A stretch of DNA of 64,000 bases from Liolophura sinensis (lineage: Eukaryota; Mollusca; Polyplacophora; Chitonida; Chitonidae): contig NC_088307.1 in assembly GCF_032854445.1 (NCBI RefSeq), forward strand, positions 7,314,001-7,378,000. The letters are read 5' to 3'. The notes under the pieces are model-generated. The model was not told the DNA's origin. It was given only the letters and a program-made list of their open reading frames with translations, and searched no databases. This document shows positions 42,027 to 53,089 of this stretch, in pieces (position 1 is the first letter of the stretch; the number at the start of each line of letters is the position of its first letter). The translations under genes and the position numbers were made by a program.

Positions 42027-43027
42027 GTAAGTGCTGTTAATTGTTGTATTGGTTTGGGGGAGATTATTTTCTTTATTTCCTTTCTTTTGTAACTTTGCAA
42101 AATCCCGAAAACTTTTAGGATGGTATATTTAGCCTGAAGTGAAAAAGTACGTTCGGTACAAAGTAGTAGACAATCACGCAAACTAAAGTCACTTGTAATG
42201 CGGCCGTTTTGAAGCCTAAAACGACTGAAATGAAGAATACTAGTAATTGATATTAAAAAAACAAACAAACAAACAAGATTTCTGTGGGAACTATTTCTGT
42301 AGAAACTTAACTCAGGTGTAGACTTCATTGAGATATATAATTCGGAGTATCGATTTTCCATTTCGGTGATCGCTTGACTGTCTGTCTGGTGGTGTTAACA
42401 TTTCCTTTAAATTGCTAATCCTCCTACAGTTCTTGTTTGAATTCAAGGAAGCTTGGATAAAGTTTAGACCACAGCAAGACATAATTTGTAATATCGAGTT
42501 TTCATTTCATTGATTGGTTGTCCTTAATTGACCTTTTAAGTTAGGTAAAATTACATCACGTCTAAATACTGCTAAAAATGATTGAACAAACACACTATCT
42601 GGTGCTTCATGATATCAGGATTACAAATCTGCAAGAATTATTTTCGTGCGTTGTGTAGATTTCAAGTTTTCACTAAGAAACCAACAAACATTTTCACATT
42701 TAACTAACATGGAGCTTTCTGCAACACTCCATCAAAGCCTTTACTATGCTTTGGCTGGCCAGACAGTGTCCTTGCAGGAGCAGTAGATAAAAGGCACAGC
42801 CTGTCCTTACATGTGGCCCAGTCCTGGTATCTGTTTATTTTCTTTTCACTGGCTTTCACCATACTCTGACATTTTTCAAAACACCCCATTGGATGAAATG
42901 GTATGACCATGTCATAAATACTGGACAAAGGTGTCTTGATCATACCACTTTCACCAAAGGGGTGTTGTTAATGCAAGCTTGCATTGTACCTACATGTAGC
43001 AGCCTTCATAGGTTCAAATCCTGTTAG

Positions 43028-43082
43028 TTTTCTCTCTCTGTCTCTCTCTATCTCTCTCTATCTATCTCTCTCTCTCTCTCTA
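43028..43082. repeat. (TC)n/(TCTA) microsatellite
   Basis: TCTCTC-rich run flanked on both sides by GGTTCAAATCC, a tRNA B-box-like word (about 43013 and 43111), probably remnants of SINE heads. Confidence 0.8.
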
Positions 43083-43490
43083 GACTAGTCCTAGCACTCG
43101 CACTCTGAGGTTCAAATCCTGCCTATTTCTTTATCATTTTTACATGAAAATTTTGTTCCCACAATTTTTATTGTTCAACCTGACCTATTTTGGACGCCAT
43201 GTGGCCATGAATAGAATGCCTTGACAGGAGTATGGTGTATGTTATTGATCTGAAATTCCTAATATAGATAGAACCCTTTGGGGATAGTTAGCTGTACAAT
43301 ATTGTTGTCATATCTGGAAAACTGTGGAAATGCCCTGATAACTGAAATTGTCACGTGACCAAAAGTTTTTGAATTTAAATATTCTAACTATGATACCTGA
43401 TGTAGTTTGATATCCTACTCACAAATTTGATCTTATTTATTTTCTGCGATGTATATTTTTGACACAAATTACGATCAAAGTTTGAAAAAG

Positions 43491-43900
43491 TGCACTTTTC
43501 CTCTTATTTGGAGGTGACATGAAAGAAAACCTTTACAGTTGTTATGCTGAAAATTGTGGAGTGCTAAAAAACAGAAGTTCCCCAGTATTTAGAGGCCATG
43601 TGATAGGAAACCATTATAGTTTCCTATAAAGCTGAAAATCACTGAGTGCAGTTTACCATGGGAATGGAAATCATCCTTGCTACACAGTGTTCTTTATGTC
43701 CTTTGTTATGGGCTAAGAGCAAAAGAACGAAGCTGCATTGCTTCCACACTAGTTTTATTGGTAAGCTCATTGTATGTGACACCTGGCAGTCACGGGTTCA
43801 AATCCAGTTCATTCTTTTTCAATCTTTTCCATGTTTTCTCTTTTTTTTACTACCATGAAGTTGTAATTTGACTACTACATACGGTAAATAGGTAATACCA
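43491..43900 (+). repeat. 410-bp segment with inverted copy at 48482-48892
   Basis: TGCACTTTTCCTCTTATTTG through GGTAATACCA is repeated in reverse orientation between the two large direct repeats. It contains a B-box-like CGGGTTCAAATCC near 43795. Short ORFs in it are shared by the inverted copy, but their differences are not confined to silent sites. Confidence 0.9.
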
Positions 43901-44984
43901 TTTTTCTTATCATTTTTAGCTCTACTGGCTGCGTATCTAGATACATTGTTCGTAGTATCAATTTTCCATTTGGATCAGTTCTTAAAATAACCTGTCGGCT
44001 GTTAAATGTCTCTATGCCCAAACTAAAAAAAATGTTAATGTGTTAAATTATCATGCACTTTATATACAACTGATTCACTTTTTTTTTGTGTGTGTGTTTG
44101 TCAGTGTTTACAGTTGTGTTGTGATTTCATTTTATTTATGAAGTAACTGTTTTTTTTCTTGTTTTTTTTTTTTCAGAAATTCCAATATAAAAGGCAGCAG
44201 AGAAAGAAATGGTCAGCAAAAGAGATTCATTGTGTTAAGAGCAAATTCCTAAAAATCAACGCATAACTGAATTTTAAAGCAAATTTCCATTTATCGAGAG
44301 CACAACAGTAAATTTAAAGAGCAGAGTTCAGTATTTTGTTAATCATGCACATAAGTAAGTGGACAAGTCAGCAGAAGTGGATATACATAGGAGGACATTT
44401 CAGTGCTTTGATACATTTTTGTCAATGGACTATCAAAATTGAAAATTAAGAAAGTATTGTACCATTCAGTGTTGTATATACAGGGGGGAGGGGGGTCAAG
44501 GGGTGGGATTATGTCTAATCTGTCACTTTAACCGTATGGGAATGTGATGTTATTCTGCACAATATTTAATCTTATTGTAACTGGAAGTGTTTGTTTTCAA
44601 CTGTATAGAACAAACAACCCTTCTTGCAGAGGTGGTAACATAAAAATATTATTCATTGAATGTTTGTCTTCAATTACTGTAGTTGGTGATCACTGTTCTC
44701 TTGAATATTTTTAATCCCATTTGTGATTTGAAAATAATAACATCTTTAAACTTTTCACATCACAGCACTTTGTTTGAAATAAACTTGAGAGATGTCTGTC
44801 AAATCCGTTAGAACTGTGTTCGGATTTATTAGCTGAAGCATGCACAAAATGAAAGGGAGACCAGAGATACATCCTCTTGCTTCATGCTCTAAAAGTGAAC
44901 TGCTTGTAATGCAATTCAAAAAAGCAGAAGAGTACATCTAGGCATCTTGTCTGTTCCAAGCAGTAAGCTTAAATGGGATAGCAT

Positions 44985-45168
44985 GTCACCAGGTGCTCAT
45001 GCTGGGTTCCTCTCTGGCCATGAGTGGGAAGGTCTGACAGCAGCCTGTCGATGGTCTTGGGTTTCCCCCGGGCTGTACCCGGTTTCCTCCCACCATAATG
45101 CTGGCCGTCTTTGTATAAGTGAAATATTCTTGGGTATGGCGTAAAACATCAATCATATAAATATGTAT
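44985..45168 (+). mobile_element. tRNA-SINE family 1, 3' part
   Basis: GTGCTCATGCTGGGTTCCTC to AAACATCAATCATATAAATA. In unit B only its first bases survive, joined to the other SINE. Confidence 0.85.
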
Positions 45169-45589
45169 ATGTGATATTATGGTTCATTGGTGTCTGTACT
45201 TCGATGGAAACGATCATTCTCCCCACTGTTAACAGTAAAATGTTTGACCACTAGCTGGTTGATGTTATTTTCGAGGCAAACAGCCAAGGCTTTCCCAGTT
45301 AAATCCATTGTGGAATGAGTATGAGCCGGTTTCAAGGCCGGGACCATAATGGGGAGAGGCTACAAGCTGACCACTCGGAGTGAAATGTCACGAACATGAG
45401 ACTTCTCTCTAGTATAACATTTGATGAATTATGCTAGTTCAAAGCTAACCATGGTTTTATACATGTAAATCATTTTCTTTCTACGTGTTTGTCATTCATT
45501 TCCGTCCAGCTGATTGAGTGGAAATGGCCTTGGATTACTCAGTTAGCTTCTTCAACCTGTAAAGTTGACTTTGCCCTTTATTTTTATCC

Positions 45590-46760
45590 ATTTTGGGGAA
45601 AAGTAACCGAAGAAAGGGATAGCCCAAAGCCACAGTAACAAAATTTATGTTGGGAAGAATATGCAAACGTATCATACTTTACTATACATAACCCATATGT
45701 ATTTGGACACCCGGGGCCTCCGTGGCTCAGTTGGTTAGCGCGCTAGCGCAGCGTAATGACCAAGGAGCCTCTCACCAATGCGGTCGCTGTGAGTTCAAGT
45801 CCAGCTCATGCTGGCTTCCTCCGGCCGTAAGTGGGAAGGTCTGCCAGCAACCTGCGGATGGTCTTGGGCTGCGCCCGGTTTTCACCCACCATAATGCTGG
45901 CCGCTGTCGTATAAGTGAAATATTCTTGAATACGGCGTAAAACACCAATCAAATAAATAAATATTTGGACACCCCAGTTTTATGTAGACCTACAGGCCTA
46001 CGTATATAAAGGTATATAGAAGGTTTTGTGGACATCAGGGTTCAAGGGTCAATGATCAAGCCCACATAACGCAAAGTCCGCATACATATTAAAAATCTAA
46101 CTGCTTTAAATTAGCCCTGATAAAAAGTTGACTTGGTCCTGTATTTTTTATCATTAATGGGGAAAAGTTAACGAAGGAAGGGATAGCGCAAAGCCACAGT
46201 AACGAAATTTACGTTGGGAAGAGTAGGCAAACGTATGCTAGTAGCTCATAACGTATGCTAGTAGCTCATAACATACTGTACTGTAAATATTTACTGCATA
46301 TGTGGACCCATACTTATGTGGACACCTCAGTTTTATGTGGACTTACAGGCCTGCGTATGTAAACATACACAGAGTTGTGTGGACATCAGGGCTCAAGGGT
46401 CAAGTCCACATAATGCAAAGTTCACATGCATAATGAAAATCTAACTGCTTTGAATTAGTCCTGATGTAAAGTTGACTTTGCCCTGTATTTTCAACATCAT
46501 TAGGGAGAAGTAACCCAAGGAAGGGATAGCGTAAAGCCACAGGTATGAAATTTATGTTAGAAAGAATATGCAAACGTATGCTACTAGCTCATAACATACT
46601 TTGCTGTACATAACCCATACATATGTGGACTCCTCAATTTTATGTGGACCTACAGGCCTACGTATGTAAACGTATATAGAGGGTTGTGTGGACGTCAGGG
46701 TTCAATGGTCAAGGGTCAAGCCCACATAACGATAAGTCCACATGGATATTAAAAATCTAA
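45590..46760. repeat. Diverged tandem repeat, ~300-360 bp, about three units (unit A)
   Basis: GGATAGCGCAAAGCCACAGT, GTGTGGACATCAGGG-type and TTTTATGTGGACCTACAGGC words recur at about 45,600, 46,160 and 46,510. The same array is found in unit B. Confidence 0.8.
45713..45963 (+). mobile_element. tRNA-SINE family 1, full length (reference copy)
   Basis: GGGGCCTCCGTGGCTCAGTTGG is the tRNA-like A-box head and GTGAGTTCAAGTCC the B box. The body runs through GGAAGGTCTGCCAGCAACCT and GCCGCTGTCGTATAAGTGAA to AAAACACCAATCAAATAAAT. This is the best full-length copy in the window. Confidence 0.92.
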
Positions 46761-46839
46761 CTGCTTTAAATTAGCGCTAATGTAAAGAATATATAGACAG
46801 TGTTAAGCGATATATATATACATAATGTAGCAGTATGTA

Positions 46840-47135
46840 GTAGTGTAGTAATAATAACAAGCTACTTTCAATCTGCACTCTTTAGCTTGTAGAACTGTTT
46901 GTTCATACTAGCCTACGTCTTTGCCTCATGCTTGTCTGTCTGTCTGTCTGTCTGTCTATCTCTACTTCCATATATACGACCGGAGAGGAATCCAGCATGA
47001 GTTGGGCCTTGAACTGACAACGACCACTGTGGTAAGACTGCAGCTTTAAGTCACAATTGCTGCGCGGTGGTTTTCCCTGGACAGGGTGTGGCTTCCTCCT
47101 CCCAATTATAAATCTTGCATCTAACACCAATCAAA
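46840..47135. repeat. Repeat fragment plus SINE remnant (unit A)
   Basis: The AATAATAACAAGCTAC to ACTAGCCTACG part is shared with 50395-50520 and, inverted, with 41575-41665. It is followed by (GTCT)n and a degraded SINE whose head-side sequence is in minus orientation but whose CTAACACCAATCAAATATAT tail reads plus, an odd hybrid. Confidence 0.65.
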
Positions 47136-48481
47136 TATATCAATATAGTGTAGCGATGAAGCCTCGCTGAAGCTTTACTGATGTATGCATACGTGAATCA
47201 ATCGCTGATCAACCAAGTACCCGATGTGTGCGGCAACAACCATAGCAAGTACCTAGCGTAGGCTATTCACCAGACTAAGATAAGAGCGTATGAATGAGGT
47301 AGTGAGAGAACAACTCAACACAGTAATCTTCATTTGAAACATAGCAAACAATATTTTATTCAAGAAGATGACATATGATCTGTGTGTTTGTGCAGGTGTT
47401 TTAAATTTCTCTCATTCCGAAATTATTAACTCTCTGTGCTTTCCTTTTGTATGCAAGCCAGTAAATTCAGTACCCAATGATTTCTTGGGGTAGGCGAGAG
47501 CAAGTGGCGCGAATCATAGATTAGTGGATTCAGCTGCTACCCAAGCTTTCTTGGGATTAACCAGTGACACAGCAAAAGGGGGACTGGGTATCTTGGATGT
47601 TTACAGCATTATAATGACCCAGTCTTTTCTGGAGGGGTGACCATCAACATCAACGAAATATACACACTGTGTGACTTGCACCAGTACTCGATGACTTCGC
47701 AGGGTGGCCGTTGTACCCGATGATTTTCATGAGGTAACCCCATGACTTTACAGACCAGTGCAAGTAAAGGCAGTATTAGTAATTTCCTCATTAACTTGGT
47801 ATATTCCAGACATCAGGGTTGAGGTATTCATGAATGCCTTGAAACTGTTATAAAAGAATGGCCCCAATGAAGTCTGTATGTTTCAGTAGTAACCCCATGA
47901 TTTCATAGGAGCACTAGGGACCCCTGTTTACAGAGGGTTACAACTGACATGCAGAGAAAATAGGACGTTTAGTCTTATAATTCCAAATTAAAACAGATTG
48001 TAAGATAATAACAAAGGCTCCATTATACCTCAGGTGGATATATTCCAATCCGTCATCAGGTCAGTGATAAATCAAGGTGTGGACTCAGCCAATATTTTGG
48101 AGCAAGTCCCTGCGTTGGTTTGGTTTAAATACTGGTTTTAGGGTCACTTTCCTGGCGGATATCGTGGGCCATCAAATCAGTGTTTTATTTTATTTTTTTA
48201 ACACATGAATATTTTGGAAAGATAATGGCTGTGCGTTGGTATGCTATTTACATATGTACATGAGTCAGTTAGTGGGATTAAACCTTTTTGTGGTAGCATG
48301 TGTATAGCTTATTGTATAAGTTCAAATGCTGCCATGTTCATTTAACAGAAAGGGGATAAATAGTAAGCTATTTACAGAGATTAACGTTATCTTTACATTA
48401 GAAGTACATAGATCTACATTAAAGAATTACATTGTGTTGCCTATGAAGAAATTTAGACAGAGTGACAAATGATGACAAATC

Positions 48482-48892
48482 TGGTATTACCTATTTACCG
48501 TATGTAGTAGTCAAATAACAACTTCATGGTAGTAAAAAAAATGAGAAAACATGGAAAAGATTGAAAAAGAATGAACTGGATTTGAACCCGTGACTGCCAG
48601 GTGTCACATACAATGGGCTTACCAACAAAACTAGTGTGGAAGCAATGCAGCTTCGTTCTTTTGCTCTTAGCCCATAACAAAGGACATAAAGAACACTGTG
48701 TAGCAAGGATGATTTCCATTCCCATGGTAAACTGCACTCAGCAATTTTCAGCTTTATAGGAAACTATAATGGTTTCCTATCACATGGCCTCTAAATACTG
48801 GGGAACTTCTGTTTTTTAGCACTCCACAATTTTCAGCATAACAACTGTAAAGGTTTTCTTTCATGTCACCTCCAAATAAGAGGAAAAGTGCA
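48482..48892 (-). repeat. Inverted copy of 43491-43900
   Basis: Reverse complement of the segment at 43491-43900, lying exactly between units A and B. Its right border (AGTGCA) touches the first base of unit B. Confidence 0.92.
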
Positions 48893-51800
48893 AACAACCC
48901 TTCTTGCAGAGGTGGTAACATAAAAATATTATTCATTGAATGTTTGTCTTCAATTACTGTAGTTGGTGATCACTGTTCTCTTGAATATTTTTAATCCCAT
49001 TTGTGATTTGAAAATCATGACATCTTTAAACTTTTCACATCACAGTGCTTTGTTTGAAATAAACTGGAAAGATGTCTGTCAAATCCGTTAGAACTGTGTT
49101 TGGATTTATTAGCTGAAGCATGCACAAAATGAAAGGGAGACCAGAGATACATCCTCTTGCTTCATGCTCTGAAAGTGAATTGCTTGTAATGAAATTCAAA
49201 AAAGCAGAAGAGTACATCTAGGCATCTTGTCTGTTCCAAGCAGTAAGCTTAAATGGTATAGCATGTCACCAGGTGCTCATGCTGGGTTCCTCTCTGACAT
49301 GAGTGGAACCGCAGCGTAATGACCCAGGAGCCTCCCACCAATGCGGTCGCTGTGAGTTCAAGTCCAGCTCATGCTGGCTTCCTCCGGCCGTAAGTGGGAA
49401 GGTCTGCCAGCAACCTGCGGATGGTCGTGGGTTTCCCCCGGGCTGTACCCGGTTTTCACCAACAATAATGCTGGCCGCCGTCGTATAAGTGAAATATTCT
49501 TGAGTAAGGCGTAAAACACCAATCAAATAAATAAATATTTGGACACCCCAGTTTTATGTAGACCTACAGGCCTACGTATACAAACGTATATAGAAGGTTT
49601 TGTGGACATCAGGGTTCAAGGGTCAATGATCAAACCCACATAACGCAAAGTCCGCATACACATTAAAAATCTGCTTTAAATTAGCCCTGATAAAAAGTTG
49701 ACTTGGTCCTGTATTTTTTATCATTATTGGGGAAAAGTTAACGAAGGAAGGGATAGCGCAAAGCCACAGTAACGAAATTTACGTTGGGAAGAGTAGGCAA
49801 ACGTATGCTAGTAGCTCATAACGTATGCTAGTAGCTCATAACATACTTTAGTGTAAATATTTACTGCACATGTAGACCCATACTTATGTGGACACCTCAG
49901 TTTTATGTGGACTTACAGGCCTACGTATGTAAACATACATAGAGTTGTGTGGACATCAGGGCTCAAGGGTCAACTCCACATAATGCAAAGTTCACATACA
50001 TAATAAAAATCTAACTGCTTTGAATTAGTCCTGATATAAAGTTGACTTTTCACTGTATTTTCAACATCATTAGGGAGAAGTAACCCAAGGAAGGGATAGC
50101 GTAAAGCCACAGGTATGAAATTTATGTTAGAAAGAATATGAAAACGTATGCTAGTAGCTCATAACATACTTTGCTGTACATAACCCATACATATGTGGAC
50201 TCCTCAGTTTTATGTGGACCTACAGGCCTACGTATGTAAACGTATATAGAGGGTTGTGTGGACGTCAGGGTTCAAGGGTCAAGCCCACATAACGATAAGT
50301 CCACATGCATATTAAAAATCTAACTGCTTTAAATTAGCGCTAATGTAAAGAATATATAGACAGTGTTAAGCGATATATATATACATAATGTAGCAGTATG
50401 TAGTAGTGTAGTAATAATAACAAGCTACTTTCAATCTGCACTCTTTAGCTTGCAGAACTGTTTGTTCATACTAGCCTACGTCTTTGCCTCGTGCTTTTCT
50501 GTCTGTCTCTACTTCCATATATACGACTGGAGAGGAATCTAGCATGTGTTGGACCTGAACTGACAACGACCACTGTGGTAAGACTGCAGCTTTAAGTCAC
50601 AATTGCTGCGCGGTGGTTTTCCCTGGACAGGGTGTGGCTTCCTCCTCCCAATTATAAATCTTGCATCTAACACCAATCTAATATATCAATATAGTGTAGC
50701 GATGAAGCCTCGCTGAAGCTTTACTAAAGTATGCATACGTGAATCAATCGCTGATCAACCAAGTACCCGATGTGTGCGGCAACAACCATAGCAAGTACCT
50801 AGCGTAGGCAATTCACCAGCCTGAGATAAGAGCGTAAGAATGAGGTAGTGAGAGAACAACTCAACACAGTAATCTTCATTTGAAACATAGCAAACAATAT
50901 TTTATTCAAGAAGATGACATATGATCTGTGTGTTTGTGCAGGTGTTTTAAAATTCTCTCATTTCGAAATTATTAACTCTCTGTGCTTTCCTTTTGTATGC
51001 AAGCCAGTAAATTCAGTACCCAATGATTTCTTGGGGTAGGCGAGAGCAAGTGGCGCGAATCATAGATTAGTGGATTCAGCTGCTACCCAAGCTTTCTTGG
51101 GATTAACCAGTGACACAGCAAAAGGGGGACTGGGTATCTTGGATGTTTACAGCATTATAATGACCCAGTCTTTTCTGGAGGGGTGGCCATCAACATCAAC
51201 GAAATATACACACTGTGTGACTTGCACCAGTACTCGATGACTTCGCAGGGTGGCCGTTGTACCCGATGATTTCATGAGGTAACCCCATGACTTTACAGGC
51301 CAGTGCAAGTAAAGGCAGTATTAGTAATTTCCTCATTGACTTGGTATATTCCAGACATCAGGGTTGAGGTATTCATGAATGCCTTGAAACTGTTATAAGA
51401 GAATGGCCCCAATGAAGTCTGTATGTTTCAGTAGTAACCCCATGATTTCATAGGAGCACTAGGGACCCCTGTTTACAGAGGGTTACAACTGACATGCAGA
51501 GAAAATAGGACGTTTAGTCTTATAATTCCAAATTAAAACAGATTGTAAGATAATAACAAAGGCTCCATTATACCTCAGGTGGATATATTCCAATCCGTCA
51601 TCAGGTCAGTGATAAATCAAGGTGTGGACTCAATATTTTGGAGCAAGTCCCTGCGTTGGTTTGGTTTAAATACTGGTTTTAGGGTCACTTTCCTGGCGGA
51701 TATCGTGGCCCATCAAATCAGTCTTTTTTTTGTTTTTTTTTTAACACATGAATATTTTGGATAGATAATGGCAGTGCGTTGGTATGCTATTTACATATGT

Positions 51801-52008
51801 ACATGAGTCAGTTAGTGGGATTAAACCTTTTTGTGGTAGCATGTGTATAGCTTATTTTATAAGTTCAAATGCTGCCATGGTCATTTAACAGAAAGGGGAT
51901 AGGTAATAGTAAGCTATTTACAGAGATTAACGTTATCTTTACATTAGAAGTACATAGATCTAAATTAAAGAATTACATTGTGTTGCCTATGAAGAAATTT
52001 AGACAGAG
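48891..52008 (+). repeat. Segmental duplication, unit B (~3.1 kb)
   Basis: Direct copy of 44611-48462. It lacks about 0.7 kb between the two SINE positions and has small indels elsewhere. It ends at AGACAGAG, after which the sequence differs from that following unit A. Confidence 0.93.
49312..49540 (+). mobile_element. tRNA-SINE family 1 in unit B, head lost
   Basis: CGCAGCGTAATGACCCAGGA to CACCAATCAAATAAATAAAT. The left part is fused to ACATGAGTGGAAC from the first SINE of unit A. Confidence 0.88.
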
Positions 52009-52404
52009 AGAAAACAACGGTAGTGCTTTTATTTATTGGTTAACAGTTTTGTTCTCTTGCTTCCTCCTCTGTGACGTGGAGTTCAGGAGCTCCCGCCACT
52101 TATACTGGACGCCGTCCAGGAAAAACCAGCGTACTGAAAACCCGTGCCTGTAACAGGTGCGACAAGTATAATTGAGGAGCAAGGATGTCAGGCCTCATCC
52201 ACTTAGTTGAAGTCCTATTGATAGTCCTATTGTTTTGATGGTCTTTCATGTTTGTGGTCTTCGTTTCCTTGGTGTTAATTTTCTTTGGTCCCATGGGTCT
52301 TCTTATTGTTTTCCCTGTCTTCTTCTTTACTTGATTTCCTTTTCTATTTCCAATTTTTATTCGTGGCCTCCCATGGCGGCGCAGACAGTACGTTTCATAG
52401 ACCG

Positions 52405-52923
52405 TTAGAACAGTTCCTGGCCCAGAGTGTTTAGGTGCACTCTGTCGTTGGTTAAAATTTGTTTTTGTGGTCGGATCAGTCCCCTGTGTCTCCAAAGGGT
52501 GGTCAATTAGTTGTTTGTCAGCTTCTTGTTAATTACATGGATTTTTGTATTATAAATGTGGACCGAAATTCGCCGAGATACCTGACGGTAAAGAAGCCGG
52601 CTGATGTAGATCCTTGGAATTTGGAATTTCGATTTAAGTTCACCAACGTTGTCTAAAATATCAGCGCAAATTGCTGCGGCTGATTTATGAGAGTCCGCAT
52701 CGTTTCCCCCAATGTGGAGGATAACTAGGTCAGGTTTTGTCTCCTGAAGGAGACTTTCCAATCTTCCAGAGTATCTAAGTGTCCCAACTCTAGCTCCCCC
52801 AATGCCAAAGAACCGAATGTCCTGGCCTGTTCCGAAGTCGATTCTAGAGTTTGGGATCGAATTTCGAAGGACACTATTTTCCAGCCTATGAACGTACCTG
52901 CTGCCGATAATTAAGATTTTCAT
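52405..52923 (-). pseudogene. SGNH/GDSL-hydrolase-like ORF, broken
   Basis: The frame opens with MKILIIGSRYVHRLEN and continues for 138 codons; an in-frame TAA lies at 52507-52509, after which the same frame continues 33 codons to TAA at 52405. It resembles SGNH hydrolases: FFGIGGARVG, the block III motif IGGND, and after the stop WRHRGL and NDRVHLN, the D-x-x-H catalytic motif. In the block I position the usual nucleophile serine seems shifted or replaced (GSRY in place of G-x-S-Y). Intact relatives are common in marine invertebrate genomes and, as I recall, often accompany mobile elements; whether this one did is inference. Confidence 0.6.
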
Positions 52924-53089
52924 CCTTGTTTTTTTGTTTCTGTGAAAACAAATAGAGAAAACAAATATACAAGATAGCTGCATTTTGGATTAGCGAAGGG
53001 GTTTTGTTTATGAGATAGTGTATATCTTAAGGAAAAAGATATTTGATCAAACAGATACTTTGGAGCAAATACGTGGTAACGCTACCAAT

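Larger units (their letters stand above)
41985..44783 (+). ncRNA. Possible spliced non-coding transcript
   Basis: Exon 1 would end at 42026 (GTAAGT donor). A strong acceptor, a long T tract plus TTTCAG, opens a second exon at 44177. A polyadenylation signal AATAAA lies at 44778-44783. Exon 2 has no long reading frame. The model is an inference from signals only; the 5' end is approximate. Confidence 0.25.
44611..48462 (+). repeat. Segmental duplication, unit A (~3.85 kb)
   Basis: CAAACAACCCTTCTTGCAGA to TTTAGACAGAG is duplicated at 48891-52008 in direct orientation with high identity. Unit A retains two family 1 SINEs and about 0.7 kb between them that unit B lacks. No convincing gene lies inside; the 60-codon minus-strand frame near 44755 differs from its copy mostly at amino-acid-changing sites. 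Confidence 0.93.

Noticed and set aside
41837-42361. 174-codon minus-strand frame
   Set aside because: No recognisable family, overlaps a promoter-like segment and low-complexity sequence; expected by chance in a window of this size.
46918-46965. (GTCT)n tract in unit A as a functional element
   Set aside because: The tract is much shorter in unit B, as expected for a neutral microsatellite.
44755-49217. 60-codon frames repeated in units A and B as a possible duplicated gene
   Set aside because: Most differences between the two copies change the amino acid, so there is no sign of coding constraint.
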